Positions 35,930 to 45,703 are shown, counted from the stretch's first letter. The stretch is 64,000 bases of DNA from Limimaricola sp. (GCF_016125575.1 NZ_WGLM01000005.1:620001-684000); one strand, 5' to 3'. Numbers and translations: made by a program. The notes: a model not told the origin generated them from the letters alone.

Positions 35930-36653
35930 CAGCCCCACCGCCCGCGCCGCCGCGCTCAACACCCGCTATCGCCATCATGGGGCCACGGCCGTGCTGGAAC
36001 GGGCGCTGTCAGACCCCGATGTCGGGCGCATCGCGCTGGTCTCGTCCTTCGGGGCCGAGTCGGTGGCGTTGCTGCACCTCGTCTCGGTGATGGACCGCGC
36101 GACGCCGGTCATCTTCATCGACACCGAGATGCTGTTTGCCGAAACGCTGACCTACCAGATGGAACTGGTCGAGCGGCTGCACCTGAGCGACGTGCGCATC
36201 ATCCGGGCCGATCGCACGGACCTCTTCGTGCATGACAACGAAGGGCTGTTGCACCTGCACGATCCCGACGCCTGCTGCGCCCTGCGCAAGACCGCGCCGC
36301 TGGAACGGGCGCTGGCCGATTTCGATGCCTGGATCACCGGGCGCAAACGCTACCAGGGCGGGCAGCGTGCCGCGCTGGATTTCTTCGATGTCGACGCCGC
36401 GGGGCGGATCAAGGTCAACCCGCTGGCGCATTGGGAGGCCCGCGACGTGCAGGACTACATCGCCGAGAACCGCCTGCCCCGGCACCCGCTGGTGGCGCGC
36501 GGCTATCCCTCGATCGGCTGCGCGCCCTGCACCACGCGGGTGGGCGACGGCGAGGAGCCGCGCGCGGGCCGCTGGCGCGGCACCGCCAAGCAGGAATGCG
36601 GCATTCACATCGTCGACGGGCGGATCGTGCGGCGCGGCGAGGTTTCGGCATGA
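35919..36653 (+). CDS. cysH: adenylyl-sulfate (APS) reductase
   Basis: 244 residues. Reduces activated sulfate to sulfite. The [4Fe-4S] cysteine pairs C119-C120 (DACCALRK) and C201/C204 (CAPC) are present; these mark the APS-using assimilatory reductases and are lost in E. coli-type PAPS reductases. The catalytic cysteine is C227 in KQECGIH. P-loop-like SSFGAES is at 42-48. ATG at 35919 lies inside the cysI end. Overlaps DUF934 by ATGA. Confidence 0.93.
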   Translation: MPLDSPTARAAALNTRYRHHGATAVLERALSDPDVGRIALVSSFGAESVALLHLVSVMDRATPVIFIDTEMLFAETLTYQMELVERLHLSDVRIIRADRTDLFVHDNEGLLHLHDPDACCALRKTAPLERALADFDAWITGRKRYQGGQRAALDFFDVDAAGRIKVNPLAHWEARDVQDYIAENRLPRHPLVARGYPSIGCAPCTTRVGDGEEPRAGRWRGTAKQECGIHIVDGRIVRRGEVSA

Positions 36654-37060
36654 GCGCGCCCGTCATCGTCACCGACGCGGGCTTTGCGCCCGACGACTTC
36701 ACCGGGCCGATCGACACGCTGGAAACGCTGTCGCCGGCGTCAACCGCGCTGGACCTGCCGGGCGATGTCGATCCGGCGCGCCTGCCGGCCCTTTCGGGGC
36801 TGGCCTTCATCCGGGTGGGCTTTGCCAGTTTCGCCGACGGGCGCGGCTTTACGCTGGCCGCGCGGCTGCGGCGGCTGGGTTTTGCCGGGCGGCTGCGCGC
36901 GGCAGGGCCGCTGATCGCCGATCAATACGCGATGGCGCGGCGTGCGGGCTTCGACGAGGTCGAGATTCCGTCCCAGATCGCCGCCCGCCAGCCCGAGGCG
37001 CAATGGCGCGCCCGGGCCGACTGGCGCAACCTCGATTACCGGGCGCGGCTGCGCGCCTGA
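36650..37060 (+). CDS. DUF934 domain protein (sulfate-assimilation operon)
   Basis: 136 residues. DUF934 family, typical partner of CysI/CysH operons: LSGLAFIRVGFASFADGRGF, LRRLGFAGRLRAAGPLIADQY, then ARRAGFDEVEI. Probably a cytoplasmic accessory protein for sulfite reduction; mechanism unknown. ATGA overlap with cysH. Last gene of the operon; an FNR-like box follows. Confidence 0.88.
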   Translation: MSAPVIVTDAGFAPDDFTGPIDTLETLSPASTALDLPGDVDPARLPALSGLAFIRVGFASFADGRGFTLAARLRRLGFAGRLRAAGPLIADQYAMARRAGFDEVEIPSQIAARQPEAQWRARADWRNLDYRARLRA

Positions 37061-37075
37061 GCGCCCGGGCTTTTC

Positions 37076-37089
37076 CTGATCCACATCAA
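37076..37089. promoter_or_regulatory. FNR/FnrL-like box upstream of fpr
   Basis: CTGATCCACATCAA: matches TTGAT-N4-ATCAA with one mismatch, centred about 50 bp before the fpr start, in the only gap between the sulfate operon and fpr. Confidence 0.55.
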
Positions 37090-37132
37090 GGACTATGACG
37101 AAAGGCGGCCCTAAGGACGGGCCGGATCATAT

Positions 37133-37960
37133 ATGACAGAGTTGAAATCAGTGACACTTGACCGCGCCCTGAAGGCTCCCGCCCTGCCCGACGCCCAGAC
37201 CGTGACCAAGGTCACCCATTACACCGACCGGCTGTTCTCCTTCCGCGTCGCGCGCCCGCAAAGCCTGCGGTTCCGCTCGGGCGAGTTCGTGATGATCGGC
37301 CTGCTGGACGACAATGGCCGGCCGCTGCTGCGCGCCTATTCCATCGCCTCGCCGTCCTGGGATGAAGAGCTGGAGTTCTATTCCATCAAGGTGCCCGACG
37401 GCCCGCTGACCAGCCGGCTGCAGCACATCCAGCCCGGCGACCAGATCATCCTGCGGCCCAAGCCGGTGGGCACGCTGGTGCATGACGCGCTCTTGCCCGG
37501 CAAGCGGATCTACTTCTTCGCGACCGGCACCGGGTTTGCGCCCTTCGCCTCGCTTCTGCGCGATCCCGACACGTACGAGCGTTACGACCAGGTCATCATC
37601 ACCCATACCTGCCGCGACGTGGCCGAGCTGACCTATGGGCGCGAGATCGTCGAAAGCCTGGCCGACGATCCGCTGATCGGCGAATTCGTCGGCGACAAGC
37701 TGCGCTACTACCCCACCACGACCCGCGAACAGAGCCCCAAGATGGGCCGCATCACCACGCTGATCGAGAATGGCACGCTGTTTGCCGACCTGGGCGTGCC
37801 GCCGCTGAACCCCGAGACCGACCGCGCGATGGTCTGCGGCAGCCTGGCCTTCAACCTCGACATCAAGGCGCTGCTGGAAAAGGCGGGCCTGCGCGAGGGC
37901 GCCAATTCCGAGCCAAAGGAATTCGTGATCGAGAAGGCTTTCGTCGGCGACGGCGTCTGA
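37133..37960 (+). CDS. fpr: ferredoxin-NADP reductase
   Basis: 275 residues. FAD domain with LRAYSIASPSWDEELEFY (RxYS flavin motif), NADP domain with FFATGTGFAPFASLLRDP, a C-terminal EFVIEKAFVGDGV. FAD- and NADP(H)-dependent, exchanging electrons between NADPH and ferredoxin or flavodoxin; could power the upstream sulfite reductase. Contains ribosome site AAGGACGGG region before the ATG. An FNR-like box precedes it and a strong hairpin follows. Confidence 0.96.
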   Translation: MTELKSVTLDRALKAPALPDAQTVTKVTHYTDRLFSFRVARPQSLRFRSGEFVMIGLLDDNGRPLLRAYSIASPSWDEELEFYSIKVPDGPLTSRLQHIQPGDQIILRPKPVGTLVHDALLPGKRIYFFATGTGFAPFASLLRDPDTYERYDQVIITHTCRDVAELTYGREIVESLADDPLIGEFVGDKLRYYPTTTREQSPKMGRITTLIENGTLFADLGVPPLNPETDRAMVCGSLAFNLDIKALLEKAGLREGANSEPKEFVIEKAFVGDGV

Positions 37961-37981
37961 GGCCGGCGCGAAAGAAACATC

Positions 37982-38009
37982 AGGGCCGCGCCATCACTGG
38001 CGCGGCCCT
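37982..38009 (+). terminator. rho-independent terminator after fpr
   Basis: 11-bp perfect stem AGGGCCGCGCC/GGCGCGGCCCT with loop ATCACT, then TTGTCATTT. Also suits the convergent Ala-rich gene. Confidence 0.8.
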
Positions 38010-38024
38010 TGTCATTTCAGGCTC

Positions 38025-38690
38025 TCACAGACCCAGGACAGCCTTGACCTGCTGGATCGCGGCATCGACAAGCGCCGGATTGTCCTTGGCGGCCTTCAGA
38101 GCCGCGGTCAGCGTGGACTTCTGCAAGGTCGACAGATTGTCGGCCCCCTGTACGTAGGTAATCAGCTTGTCCGCGTCGAAGGTCGAGGCCGTCAGCAGGC
38201 TTGCCGGATCGACCGCTGCCGAATCTGCAGCAGGTGCAGCCGTATCAGCGGCAGGCGCCGCGGCATCTGCAGCAGGCGCAGCGGCATCAGCGGCAGGCGC
38301 GGTGGCATCAGCAGCCGGCGCAGCCGCGTCAGCAGCAGGTGCGGCCGCGTCAGCGGGAGGGGCCGCGGCGGCTGCGGCATCGGCGGCAGCCTTCGCGGCA
38401 GCATCGGCCAGCGCCTTGGCAGCGGCATCGGCCGCGGCCTGTGCCGCCGCATCGGCGGCAGCCTTGTCAGCGGCGGCCTTGTCCTCGGCAGCCTTGGCGT
38501 CCGCCGCGGCCTGTGCGTCAGCAGCAGCCTTGGCATCGGCGGCAGCCTTTGCTTCGGCATCTGCGGCGGCCTTGGCGTCGGCCGAGGCTTTCGCGGCCAT
38601 CTCGGCAGCGGCACGTTGCTGGCCGTCATACCACGTGTATCCACCCCAGCCGACAAGAGCGACAACGACAATGATGAGAATCGCACGCAT
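38025..38690 (-). CDS. membrane-anchored Ala-rich heptad-repeat protein
   Basis: 221 residues, no family recognised. One N-terminal hydrophobic helix (2-19, with GWGGYTWYDGQQ following). Residues about 27-110 are Ala/Asp/Lys heptads (AAADAKA), predicted to be a long charged helix. Residues 114-156 are six DAAAPAA heptads encoded by 21-bp tandem repeats. A small non-repetitive C-terminal domain (165-221, FDADKLITYVQGADNLSTLQ...) ends it. The plan resembles periplasm-spanning proteins with a long stalk. AGGAAGGGA upstream of the ATG supports expression. Repeat number could vary between strains. Confidence 0.8.
   Translation of the reverse strand: MRAILIIVVVALVGWGGYTWYDGQQRAAAEMAAKASADAKAAADAEAKAAADAKAAADAQAAADAKAAEDKAAADKAAADAAAQAAADAAAKALADAAAKAAADAAAAAAPPADAAAPAADAAAPAADATAPAADAAAPAADAAAPAADTAAPAADSAAVDPASLLTASTFDADKLITYVQGADNLSTLQKSTLTAALKAAKDNPALVDAAIQQVKAVLGL
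38223..38351 (-). repeat. 21-bp tandem repeats in the Ala-rich gene
   Basis: Six imperfect 21-bp units, each encoding DAAAPAA or a close variant, in frame. Confidence 0.85.
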
Positions 38691-38890
38691 GGGTAATCCC
38701 TTCCTTTACTCGTAACCGGTCCCCGATGGACCTTCCTACGTTGCTATGTCAGATTGCGGCCTTCGTGAAAAGCGCCCGCGGCCCGCTGCGCTTTCGATGG
38801 GCCACGGCTGGCCCATAGTTTGCGGTTGAACCCGCGCCCGCGGGCCTTTAATTTGCCGCCACGTTTCGCGAACTGAAAAGGAACAAGACC

Positions 38891-39433
<543 letters not shown>

Positions 39434-39454
39434 GGCGCGATAAAACGGACTGAC

Positions 39455-39486
39455 AAGGGGCCGCGGCGATGCCGGCGGCCCTTTTT
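39455..39486 (+). terminator. rho-independent terminator after infC
   Basis: Stem GGGCCGC/GCGGCCC (39458-39464 with 39475-39481) plus weaker A-T pairs, followed by TTTTTCTTT. Convergent with the LacI-type gene. Confidence 0.8.
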
Positions 39487-39491
39487 CTTTG

Positions 39492-40523
39492 TCAAAGGTT
39501 CGGGTGCCGCGGCATGTTGTGCGGCGTGACGATCCGCACGTCCGAGGGGGGCGGCAGCGCCTCGCGCGGCAGCAGCCTGTGAAATGCCAGTATTTGCAGG
39601 AAGGCGTGACGCATATCGGCGGCAAGATCATGTGCCAGCACGGCCGTCAGGCGCCCCTCTGCCAGCAGCGCGCGGTTATCGCGGTCAAGGTCGTGGCCGA
39701 TGAAGACCTGCGGATGCTGCCCCGCCCGGTCAAGCTCTGCGAGGATTGCGCGGTTGCCCCCGCCGATGGAATAGACGCCGGCGACCGGCCCGCACGCCGC
39801 CAGCCCGGCGGCAAAACGCCGGGCCGTATCGCCATCGAGGCCCGCGCCCCCCGACAGGTCCACCAGCCGCAAGCCCGGCCGCGCCGCGGCCAGTGCCGCG
39901 ACAAATGCCGATGCCCGCGCGCCCTCGCCCGAAAAGGCCACATCGCTTTGGGTCGTCACCACGGTGCGCGCATCCGCCGCCAGCATCCCGGCCATCAGCC
40001 ACGCCGCCGTGCGCCCGGCGGCTGCATTATCGAGCCCGGCATAGGCCAAACGCCGGCTGTCCGGCAGATCAGTGACAAGCGTGACCACCGGGATACCCCG
40101 TTCGGCCAGCCGGGCGACGGCGGCGTGCACCGGCTCCTCGTCACGGGCCTTCAGGCAGACGCCCTGGCTGCCCCGCCCCGCGATCCGGTCCAGCAGCGCC
40201 GCGGTCTGGGCTGCGCCCAGCACCTCGTGCGTGACAAAGCGGGGCCTGACGACTGCCACGCCCAGATGCGGCAGCACCGCTTCGGCTGCCGCGCGCACCT
40301 CGCGGGTAAATCGCGCGGGCGCCTCGATCACCACATCGACGAAAACGCGCCGCCCGGCGGCGGCCAGTTGCGCCTCCTGCCCTTCCAGTTCGGCGATCGC
40401 GGCGGCCACCCTTGCCCGGGTTTGCGGCGCGACATGGGCGCGCGCGTTCAGCACCCGGTCGACCGTCGCGGTCGACAGGCCCGCCTGCGCGGCGATCTCC
40501 TTGACGGGAAAGCGATGGGTCAT
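39492..40523 (-). CDS. LacI family transcriptional regulator
   Basis: 343 residues: N-terminal LacI HTH (VKEIAAQAGLSTATVDRVLNA) and a periplasmic-binding-like sensor domain (VFVDVVIEAPARFTREVRA...; GVYSIGGGNRAILAEL; VFIGHDLDRDNRALLAEGRL). The HTH lacks the SVSTVS signature of many GalR members but keeps the fold. Effector unknown, probably a sugar or polyol. The ATG at 40523 overlaps an 11-bp tandem repeat. Divergent from a PhyH-like gene, its likely target. Confidence 0.9.
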   Translation of the reverse strand: MTHRFPVKEIAAQAGLSTATVDRVLNARAHVAPQTRARVAAAIAELEGQEAQLAAAGRRVFVDVVIEAPARFTREVRAAAEAVLPHLGVAVVRPRFVTHEVLGAAQTAALLDRIAGRGSQGVCLKARDEEPVHAAVARLAERGIPVVTLVTDLPDSRRLAYAGLDNAAAGRTAAWLMAGMLAADARTVVTTQSDVAFSGEGARASAFVAALAAARPGLRLVDLSGGAGLDGDTARRFAAGLAACGPVAGVYSIGGGNRAILAELDRAGQHPQVFIGHDLDRDNRALLAEGRLTAVLAHDLAADMRHAFLQILAFHRLLPREALPPPSDVRIVTPHNMPRHPNL

Positions 40524-40543
40524 TGATGGATTATTGATGGATT
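40522..40543. repeat. 11-bp tandem direct repeat at the LacI-gene start
   Basis: ATTGATGGATT occurs twice in tandem (40522-40532 and 40533-40543), covering the first bases of the LacI-type gene and its ribosome-binding region. Possible operator or a small duplication. Confidence 0.7.
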
Positions 40544-40601
40544 TGCCCCGTCCCGACAAGGCCACAGCACTGCTAGTCTGTGTTCAGCATGGGAGGATGC
40601 A

Positions 40602-41774
40602 ATGAAAGACACGATGGACCATACCCCCGCCTGGTTTCGCGCCGAGGACTGCAATCTTGCCGACCTGCAGGAGCTATGTGCGCAAGATGTAACAGCCGAT
40701 GACGTGCCCCGCGCGACCGAGGTGCAGAAGAACGTGGCGATTTATGATGCCACTTCGCTGCGGCCATTGCTTGCCGACCGAACCGCACGGGCCGACCTCT
40801 TGGCCGAATGGGCCCGGCTGCTGCGCTGGGGCGGCGGGGTGTTCGTGATCCGCGGGGCGTGGGCCGATGCTGCGTCCATCGACGCGGCCAGCGCGATCTA
40901 CGACCGCATCATCGCGGCCGAGCGGCTGACCGGCACCGGGGCCGACCACTTTGCCGCCAAGGGCGCGAACGACCGGGTCTGGAACTCGCTGCAAAAGCTC
41001 TGCGAGGCCGATCCGGTGGTCTTTGCCCGCTATTTCGGCAACGTCTTTCTGCAAGCGGCCAGCGAGGCGTGGCTGGGCCCGAATTACCAGGTCACCGCGC
41101 AGGTCAACCTTGTGCGCCCCGGCGGCGCGGCCCAGCAGGCGCATCGCGATTATCACCTTGGCTTCCAGACCGCAGATGTCGCCGCAGCCTACCCGGCGCA
41201 TGTGCATGACCTCTCGCCGGTGCTGACGCTGCAGGGCGGCATCGCCCATGTCGACATCCCCGTCGAGGCCGGGCCGACCAAGCTTTTGCCGTTCAGTCAG
41301 GCCTACCGCGCGGGCTATGCCGCGTGGCGCCTGCCCGCCTTCCGCGCCTATTTCGAGGAGAACTTCGTGCAACTGCCGCTGGTCAAGGGCGACGCGATCT
41401 TCTTCAACCCAGCGCTCTTTCACGCGGGCGGGGCCAATCACACCGCCGACGTGCAGCGTCTGGTGAACCTCGTGCAGGTCTCCTCGGCCTTCGGCCGGTC
41501 GATCGAGACGGTGGACCGCACGGCGATGTGCCGCCTGCTCTACCCCGTGCTGGCCTCGGGCGCGGCGGGCCTTGCGCCAGACGAGGTGACGGCGGCCATC
41601 GCAGCCACCGCCGAGGGCTACCCCTTCCCCACCAACCTCGACAGCGATCCGCCGGTGGGCGGGCTGGCGCCGGAATCGCAGGCCGGGCTGATGACCCGCG
41701 CCCTGGCCGAGGGCATGACCCCCGCGGCATTCGAGGCAGCACTTGACGCGCAGGCGGCGCGGCGGCTGGCCTGA
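40602..41774 (+). CDS. phytanoyl-CoA dioxygenase family protein
   Basis: 390 residues. Fe(II)/2-oxoglutarate oxygenase fold: metal motif HRD in AHRDYHLGF, distal histidine in [18 protein letters not shown] with a nearby arginine for 2-oxoglutarate. Conserved segment [14 protein letters not shown]. Substrate not predictable; members hydroxylate many small molecules. GGGAGG 6 nt before the ATG sets the start. Divergent from the LacI gene; an 86-bp gap separates it from glutaryl-CoA dehydrogenase on the same strand. Confidence 0.85.
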   Translation: MKDTMDHTPAWFRAEDCNLADLQELCAQDVTADDVPRATEVQKNVAIYDATSLRPLLADRTARADLLAEWARLLRWGGGVFVIRGAWADAASIDAASAIYDRIIAAERLTGTGADHFAAKGANDRVWNSLQKLCEADPVVFARYFGNVFLQAASEAWLGPNYQVTAQVNLVRPGGAAQQAHRDYHLGFQTADVAAAYPAHVHDLSPVLTLQGGIAHVDIPVEAGPTKLLPFSQAYRAGYAAWRLPAFRAYFEENFVQLPLVKGDAIFFNPALFHAGGANHTADVQRLVNLVQVSSAFGRSIETVDRTAMCRLLYPVLASGAAGLAPDEVTAAIAATAEGYPFPTNLDSDPPVGGLAPESQAGLMTRALAEGMTPAAFEAALDAQAARRLA

Positions 41775-41860
41775 TAACGCATCGGCCGGGCGGGCACCAT
41801 GCCCGCCCATTGCCCCCGGCCCGGCTCCGTTCTAACAAGGGACAGCTTGGGGAGGCCGCC

Positions 41861-43084
41861 ATGAACAGACCCGAAAATTTCGCGCCCGCGGGCTTTGGCC
41901 CCGACCTTGGCCCCTTTGACTGGGCCGACCCGTTCCGGCTGGAGGACCAGCTGAGCGAGGACGAGCGGATGCTGCGCGACGCCGCGCGCGCCTTTGCCGA
42001 ATCCACCCTTGCCCCCCGCGTCACCGCCGCCTATCGCGACGAGGCCGCGGACCCGGCCATCTTTGCCCTGATGGGCGAGGCCGGGCTTCTGGGCGCGACG
42101 ATCCCCGAGGAATACGGCGGGCTGGGCGCGGGCTATGTCACCTACGGCCTGATCGCGCGCGAGGTCGAGCGTGTCGACAGCGGCTATCGCAGCATGATGA
42201 GCGTGCAATCCTCGCTGGTGATGTATCCCATCCATGCCTACGGGTCCGAGGCGCAGCGGCAGAAATACCTGCCCGGCCTTGCCGCGGGCAGCCTGATCGG
42301 CTGTTTCGGCCTGACCGAACCCGATGCCGGATCGGACCCCGGCGGGATGAAGACCACAGCGAAGAAAACCGCCGATGGCTATGTGCTGAACGGCTCCAAG
42401 ATGTGGATTTCCAACGCCCCCATCGCCGATGTCTTCGTCGTCTGGGCCAAGTCAGAGGCGCATGGCGGCAAGATCCGCGGCTTTGTCCTTGAAAAAGGCA
42501 TGGCGGGGCTGAGCGCGCCCAAGATCGGCGGCAAACTGTCGTTGCGCACCTCCGTCACGGGCGAGATCGTGATGAAGGACGTGGAAGTGGGCGAAGACGC
42601 GCTGCTGCCCGGCGTCGAGGGGCTGAAGGGCCCGTTCGGCTGTCTCAACCGCGCGCGCTACGGCATCAGCTGGGGCGTGATGGGCGCGGCCGAAGCCTGC
42701 TGGCACGCTGCCCGCCAGTATGGCCTCGACCGCAAGCAGTTCGGCCGCCCGCTGGCGCAGACCCAGCTTTTCCAGAAGAAACTCGCCGACATGCAGACCG
42801 AGATCACGCTGGGCCTGCAAGGCGCGCTGCGCGTGGGCCGGCTGCTGGAAGAGGGCCATGCCGCCCCCGAGATGATCAGCCTGATGAAACGCAACAACTG
42901 CGGCAAGGCGCTGGACATCGCGCGGGCGGCCCGCGACATGCATGGCGGCAACGGCATTTCCGAAGACTTTGGCGTGATCCGCCATATGATTAACCTTGAA
43001 ACCGTCAATACCTACGAAGGCACGCACGACATTCACGCGCTGATCCTCGGCCGGGCGCAGACCGGGTTGCAGGCGTTTTTCTGA
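41861..43084 (+). CDS. gcdH: glutaryl-CoA dehydrogenase
   Basis: 407 residues. FAD-dependent acyl-CoA dehydrogenase that oxidises and decarboxylates glutaryl-CoA to crotonyl-CoA in lysine/tryptophan/aromatic catabolism. Seen: [40 protein letters not shown], and the catalytic base region [19 protein letters not shown], characteristic of GCDH. Start is at 41861 with GGGGAGG upstream. No CaiB-type CoA transferase is adjacent, though the PhyH-like enzyme upstream could feed it. Confidence 0.92.
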   Translation: MNRPENFAPAGFGPDLGPFDWADPFRLEDQLSEDERMLRDAARAFAESTLAPRVTAAYRDEAADPAIFALMGEAGLLGATIPEEYGGLGAGYVTYGLIAREVERVDSGYRSMMSVQSSLVMYPIHAYGSEAQRQKYLPGLAAGSLIGCFGLTEPDAGSDPGGMKTTAKKTADGYVLNGSKMWISNAPIADVFVVWAKSEAHGGKIRGFVLEKGMAGLSAPKIGGKLSLRTSVTGEIVMKDVEVGEDALLPGVEGLKGPFGCLNRARYGISWGVMGAAEACWHAARQYGLDRKQFGRPLAQTQLFQKKLADMQTEITLGLQGALRVGRLLEEGHAAPEMISLMKRNNCGKALDIARAARDMHGGNGISEDFGVIRHMINLETVNTYEGTHDIHALILGRAQTGLQAFF

Positions 43085-43205
43085 GAGATTTCCCGATCCG
43101 GGCACAGGGGCAGCGCAATTTTGCCCGAATGCACGGCCACCTTGCGCCGCAATATCCCGGCGGTCGACATGGACACGGCCGGGCAAAGCCAAGAGGACTG
43201 ACTGC

Positions 43206-44195
43206 ATGAACGACACCCGCATCGACCTGGACCGTTCATTGGCTGATCTGGACGGCGAAACCTGGATCGCAGCGCTCGATCAACTGGCCGAGGAGCATGG
43301 ATCGTTCAGTGTCCTCGGGGCCGACCATGTGGCATCCTTCATTGATGCAGGGCCCCGGCTGCTTGTCACGTTCGAGAGCCAGCCGCGCATTCTGGCGCAT
43401 AACCAGGGCGACGAACCGCTGGGTTTCGAATTCGTGCGCCGCCATGGCTGGTCTCACCTTGCCATCATCGGTCGCGCCGATGGCTGGTTCCGCGACCCGG
43501 CGATCTACCAGCATTTCGACCGGCTGATCGACGACGGCTTTTTCGAGGATTTCGAAAGCGTGCTGTTTTACGGTGCCGATGGCGGGGCTTATGCGGCTTG
43601 TGCCTATGCGGTGGCCGCGCCGGGATGCCGTGTACTGGCCGTGCGTCCGCAAGCCACGCTCGACCCTGAACTGGCCGGCTGGGATCCACGCTATGCCCGC
43701 CACCGGCGGCTGAACTTCACCGATCGCTTCGGATATGCGCCGGACATGCTGGAAGCCGTGCAAAGCGCCCATATCGTCTTTGATCCGGCCGAACAGCTTG
43801 ACGCGATGCACGCCGCCCTTTTTGCCCAGCCCAACGTGACGCTGCTGCGCTGCCGTCGCCTTGGCCCGCGGCTGGATCAGGCGCTGGCGGGCATGCGCGT
43901 TCTTGCGCCGTCCATGCTGGCGGCAATGGAAGGACGGCTTGACCAACTGAGTTTTGCGCGGCTGATGCGGGCCCGGGCGCACTACATGCCTTACGCGCGC
44001 CACCTGCTGGCCGTGACCGAGGTGGAAGAGCGTCCGCTTCTGAGTGCTCGGATCTGCCAACACGTCCTGCGTCAGGGCGACAAGCCGTTCTTCGCGCAGA
44101 AGCTGGCCAAGCTTAAGGCAGCCGGACATGTACCCCCGGCCGCCCCGCGCCCGGCGCTGCCTGCCGAACCCAGCCTCGCCGACCCGGCGGAATAG
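43206..44195 (+). CDS. conserved protein of unknown function (possible alpha/beta-hydrolase-like)
   Basis: 329 residues, cytoplasmic, no signal. I do not recognise a defined family, though I recall similar Rhodobacteraceae proteins labelled phosphoadenosine phosphosulfate reductase without CysH motifs. Seen: RLLVTFESQPRI, GWSHLAIIGRADGWFRDPAIYQHFDRL, then VLFYGADGGAYAACAYAVAAPGCRV, which looks like a nucleophile-elbow loop (G-x-D-G-G with Asp in place of Ser). The C-terminus (about 305-329) is Pro/Ala-rich. GAGGACTGACTGC upstream supports the start. Function unassigned. Confidence 0.75.
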   Translation: MNDTRIDLDRSLADLDGETWIAALDQLAEEHGSFSVLGADHVASFIDAGPRLLVTFESQPRILAHNQGDEPLGFEFVRRHGWSHLAIIGRADGWFRDPAIYQHFDRLIDDGFFEDFESVLFYGADGGAYAACAYAVAAPGCRVLAVRPQATLDPELAGWDPRYARHRRLNFTDRFGYAPDMLEAVQSAHIVFDPAEQLDAMHAALFAQPNVTLLRCRRLGPRLDQALAGMRVLAPSMLAAMEGRLDQLSFARLMRARAHYMPYARHLLAVTEVEERPLLSARICQHVLRQGDKPFFAQKLAKLKAAGHVPPAAPRPALPAEPSLADPAE

Positions 44196-44199
44196 ACGC

Positions 44200-44484
44200 T
44201 CAGCTCCGCGGGCGTCCGTCGACCGCGGCCTTGGCGGCCGCCACAATCCGCGTCGCGAAATAGCCAAGTACCGTGCCCGCAGCGATCCAGAACGCGCTGC
44301 CAGAGGCCAGCAACGTGGCAAGCAGCCCGGCGGCCAACGCCATGAGCATGAAGGCGAATGCGCGCATCTCGCCCGATTCGAGCTTGATCGCGCCCGAAAG
44401 CGCCTGCGCCACCGGCCGCGCGACCGGCTCTTCGATATATGGGGTCACGAACCCCGCGATCAGTGCAACGATGAAACCCAGCAT
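44200..44484 (-). CDS. small membrane protein, unknown function
   Basis: 94 residues. Three hydrophobic stretches: about 3-16 (GFIVALIAGFVTPY), 44-62 (FAFMLMALAAGLLATLLAS) and 64-83 (AFWIAAGTVLGYFATRIVAA), with charged loops and RPRS at the end. No family recognised. GGAGAGGGC before the ATG supports the start; the longer in-frame ORF from 44538 is rejected. Convergent with the unknown gene before it. Confidence 0.7.
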   Translation of the reverse strand: MLGFIVALIAGFVTPYIEEPVARPVAQALSGAIKLESGEMRAFAFMLMALAAGLLATLLASGSAFWIAAGTVLGYFATRIVAAAKAAVDGRPRS

Positions 44485-44596
44485 AGCCCTCTCCGCCGCG
44501 GCGCATCCCGGCCGCTTCCGGTTGCCATGCTGCGCCAAAGCCGGGCCAAAGCCAAGCCTCTGGCAAGCACGCCGCGTTCCATGCTAGGGCGGCGTC

Positions 44597-45646
44597 ATGC
44601 CCACCAGAACGCTTACACGCCTGACCCTGCGCCGCCCCGATGACTGGCACCTGCACCTGCGCGACGGGGCCATGCTGCGCGGCGTCTTGCCCGCCACCAC
44701 CGCCGATTTCGCCCGCGCGCTGATCATGCCCAACCTCGTGCCGCCCGTCGTGACCGCGGCGCAGGCGATTGCCTATCGAGACCGCATCCGCGCCGCCCTG
44801 CCGCGTGACGCGGATTTCACGCCGCTGATGACGCTTTACCTGACCGAGGCGACCGAGCCTGCCGACGTCGCCCGCGCCCATGCCGAGGGCATCGCCACGG
44901 CCGTCAAGCTTTACCCCGCGGGCGCGACGACGAACTCGAACTCGGGCGTGCGCGATTTCGAAAAGGTGCTGCCGGTGCTCGAAGAGATGGCCGAGATCGG
45001 CATGCCTCTTTGTGTTCATGGCGAGGTTACCGACCCCGAAATCGACATCTTCGACCGCGAGGCGGTATTCATTGACCGCGTGCTCAAGCCATTGCGCCGC
45101 AAGGTGCCGGAGTTGCGCGTGGTGATGGAGCATGTCACCACGCAGGACGCCGTGGATTACGTGCGCGACAGCCGCAAGGGCATGGCCGCCACGATCACCA
45201 CGCATCACCTGATCATCAACCGCAATGCGATCCTCGCGGGTGGTATCAGGCCGCATTACTACTGCCTGCCCGTGGCCAAGCGCGAAACCCACCGCCTTGC
45301 GCTGGTTCAGGCCGCCGTTTCGGGCGACGAACGCTTCTTTCTGGGCACTGACAGCGCGCCGCATGCGGACCCGGCCAAGCTGCAGCCCTGCGGCTGCGCG
45401 GGCATCTTCTCGGCCCCGGTGACGATGGCCTGTCTTGCCGAGGTGTTCGAGGCCGCGGGCGCCCTCGAACGGCTGGAGGATTTCGTTGCCGTCAATGGCG
45501 CGCGTTTTTACGGCGTGGCGCCGAACGAGGGTAGGATGACGCTGCAAAAGGGCGAGGCCTGGACCCCGGACGCCACGGTGATGACCGGCGACGGGCCGGT
45601 CACGGTGTTCGATCCGGGCTTTGCGCTGCACTGGCGGGCGGCGTGA
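44597..45646 (+). CDS. pyrC: dihydroorotase
   Basis: 349 residues, class II (E. coli-type) dihydroorotase of de novo pyrimidine synthesis. Zinc motif HLHLRDG, carboxylated lysine in [12 protein letters not shown], and histidines in [10 protein letters not shown] and [11 protein letters not shown], catalytic aspartate in GTDSAPH. Start at 44597. pyrE follows after a 69-bp gap holding a dispersed element. Confidence 0.97.
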   Translation: MPTRTLTRLTLRRPDDWHLHLRDGAMLRGVLPATTADFARALIMPNLVPPVVTAAQAIAYRDRIRAALPRDADFTPLMTLYLTEATEPADVARAHAEGIATAVKLYPAGATTNSNSGVRDFEKVLPVLEEMAEIGMPLCVHGEVTDPEIDIFDREAVFIDRVLKPLRRKVPELRVVMEHVTTQDAVDYVRDSRKGMAATITTHHLIINRNAILAGGIRPHYYCLPVAKRETHRLALVQAAVSGDERFFLGTDSAPHADPAKLQPCGCAGIFSAPVTMACLAEVFEAAGALERLEDFVAVNGARFYGVAPNEGRMTLQKGEAWTPDATVMTGDGPVTVFDPGFALHWRAA

Positions 45647-45669
45647 TCCGGGTTTCTGGCGAAACCCGG

Positions 45670-45703
45670 CGGCCTCCGGCGGGAGTATGTGGGGCAAGAT
45701 GAA
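45670..45703 (-). repeat. dispersed intergenic motif, copy e (inverted), between pyrC and pyrE
   Basis: GGCCTCCGGCGGGAGTATG then TGGGGCAAGATGAAGG; on the other strand this reads as CTTCATCTTGCC..ATACTCCCGCC. Its end supplies the AAGGGG ribosome site of pyrE. Confidence 0.55.

Noticed and set aside
38167-38715. 182-codon Ala/Ser-rich frame opposite the Ala-rich gene
   Set aside because: Repeat-driven antisense frame; the minus frame has a ribosome site, membrane anchor and unique C-terminal domain.
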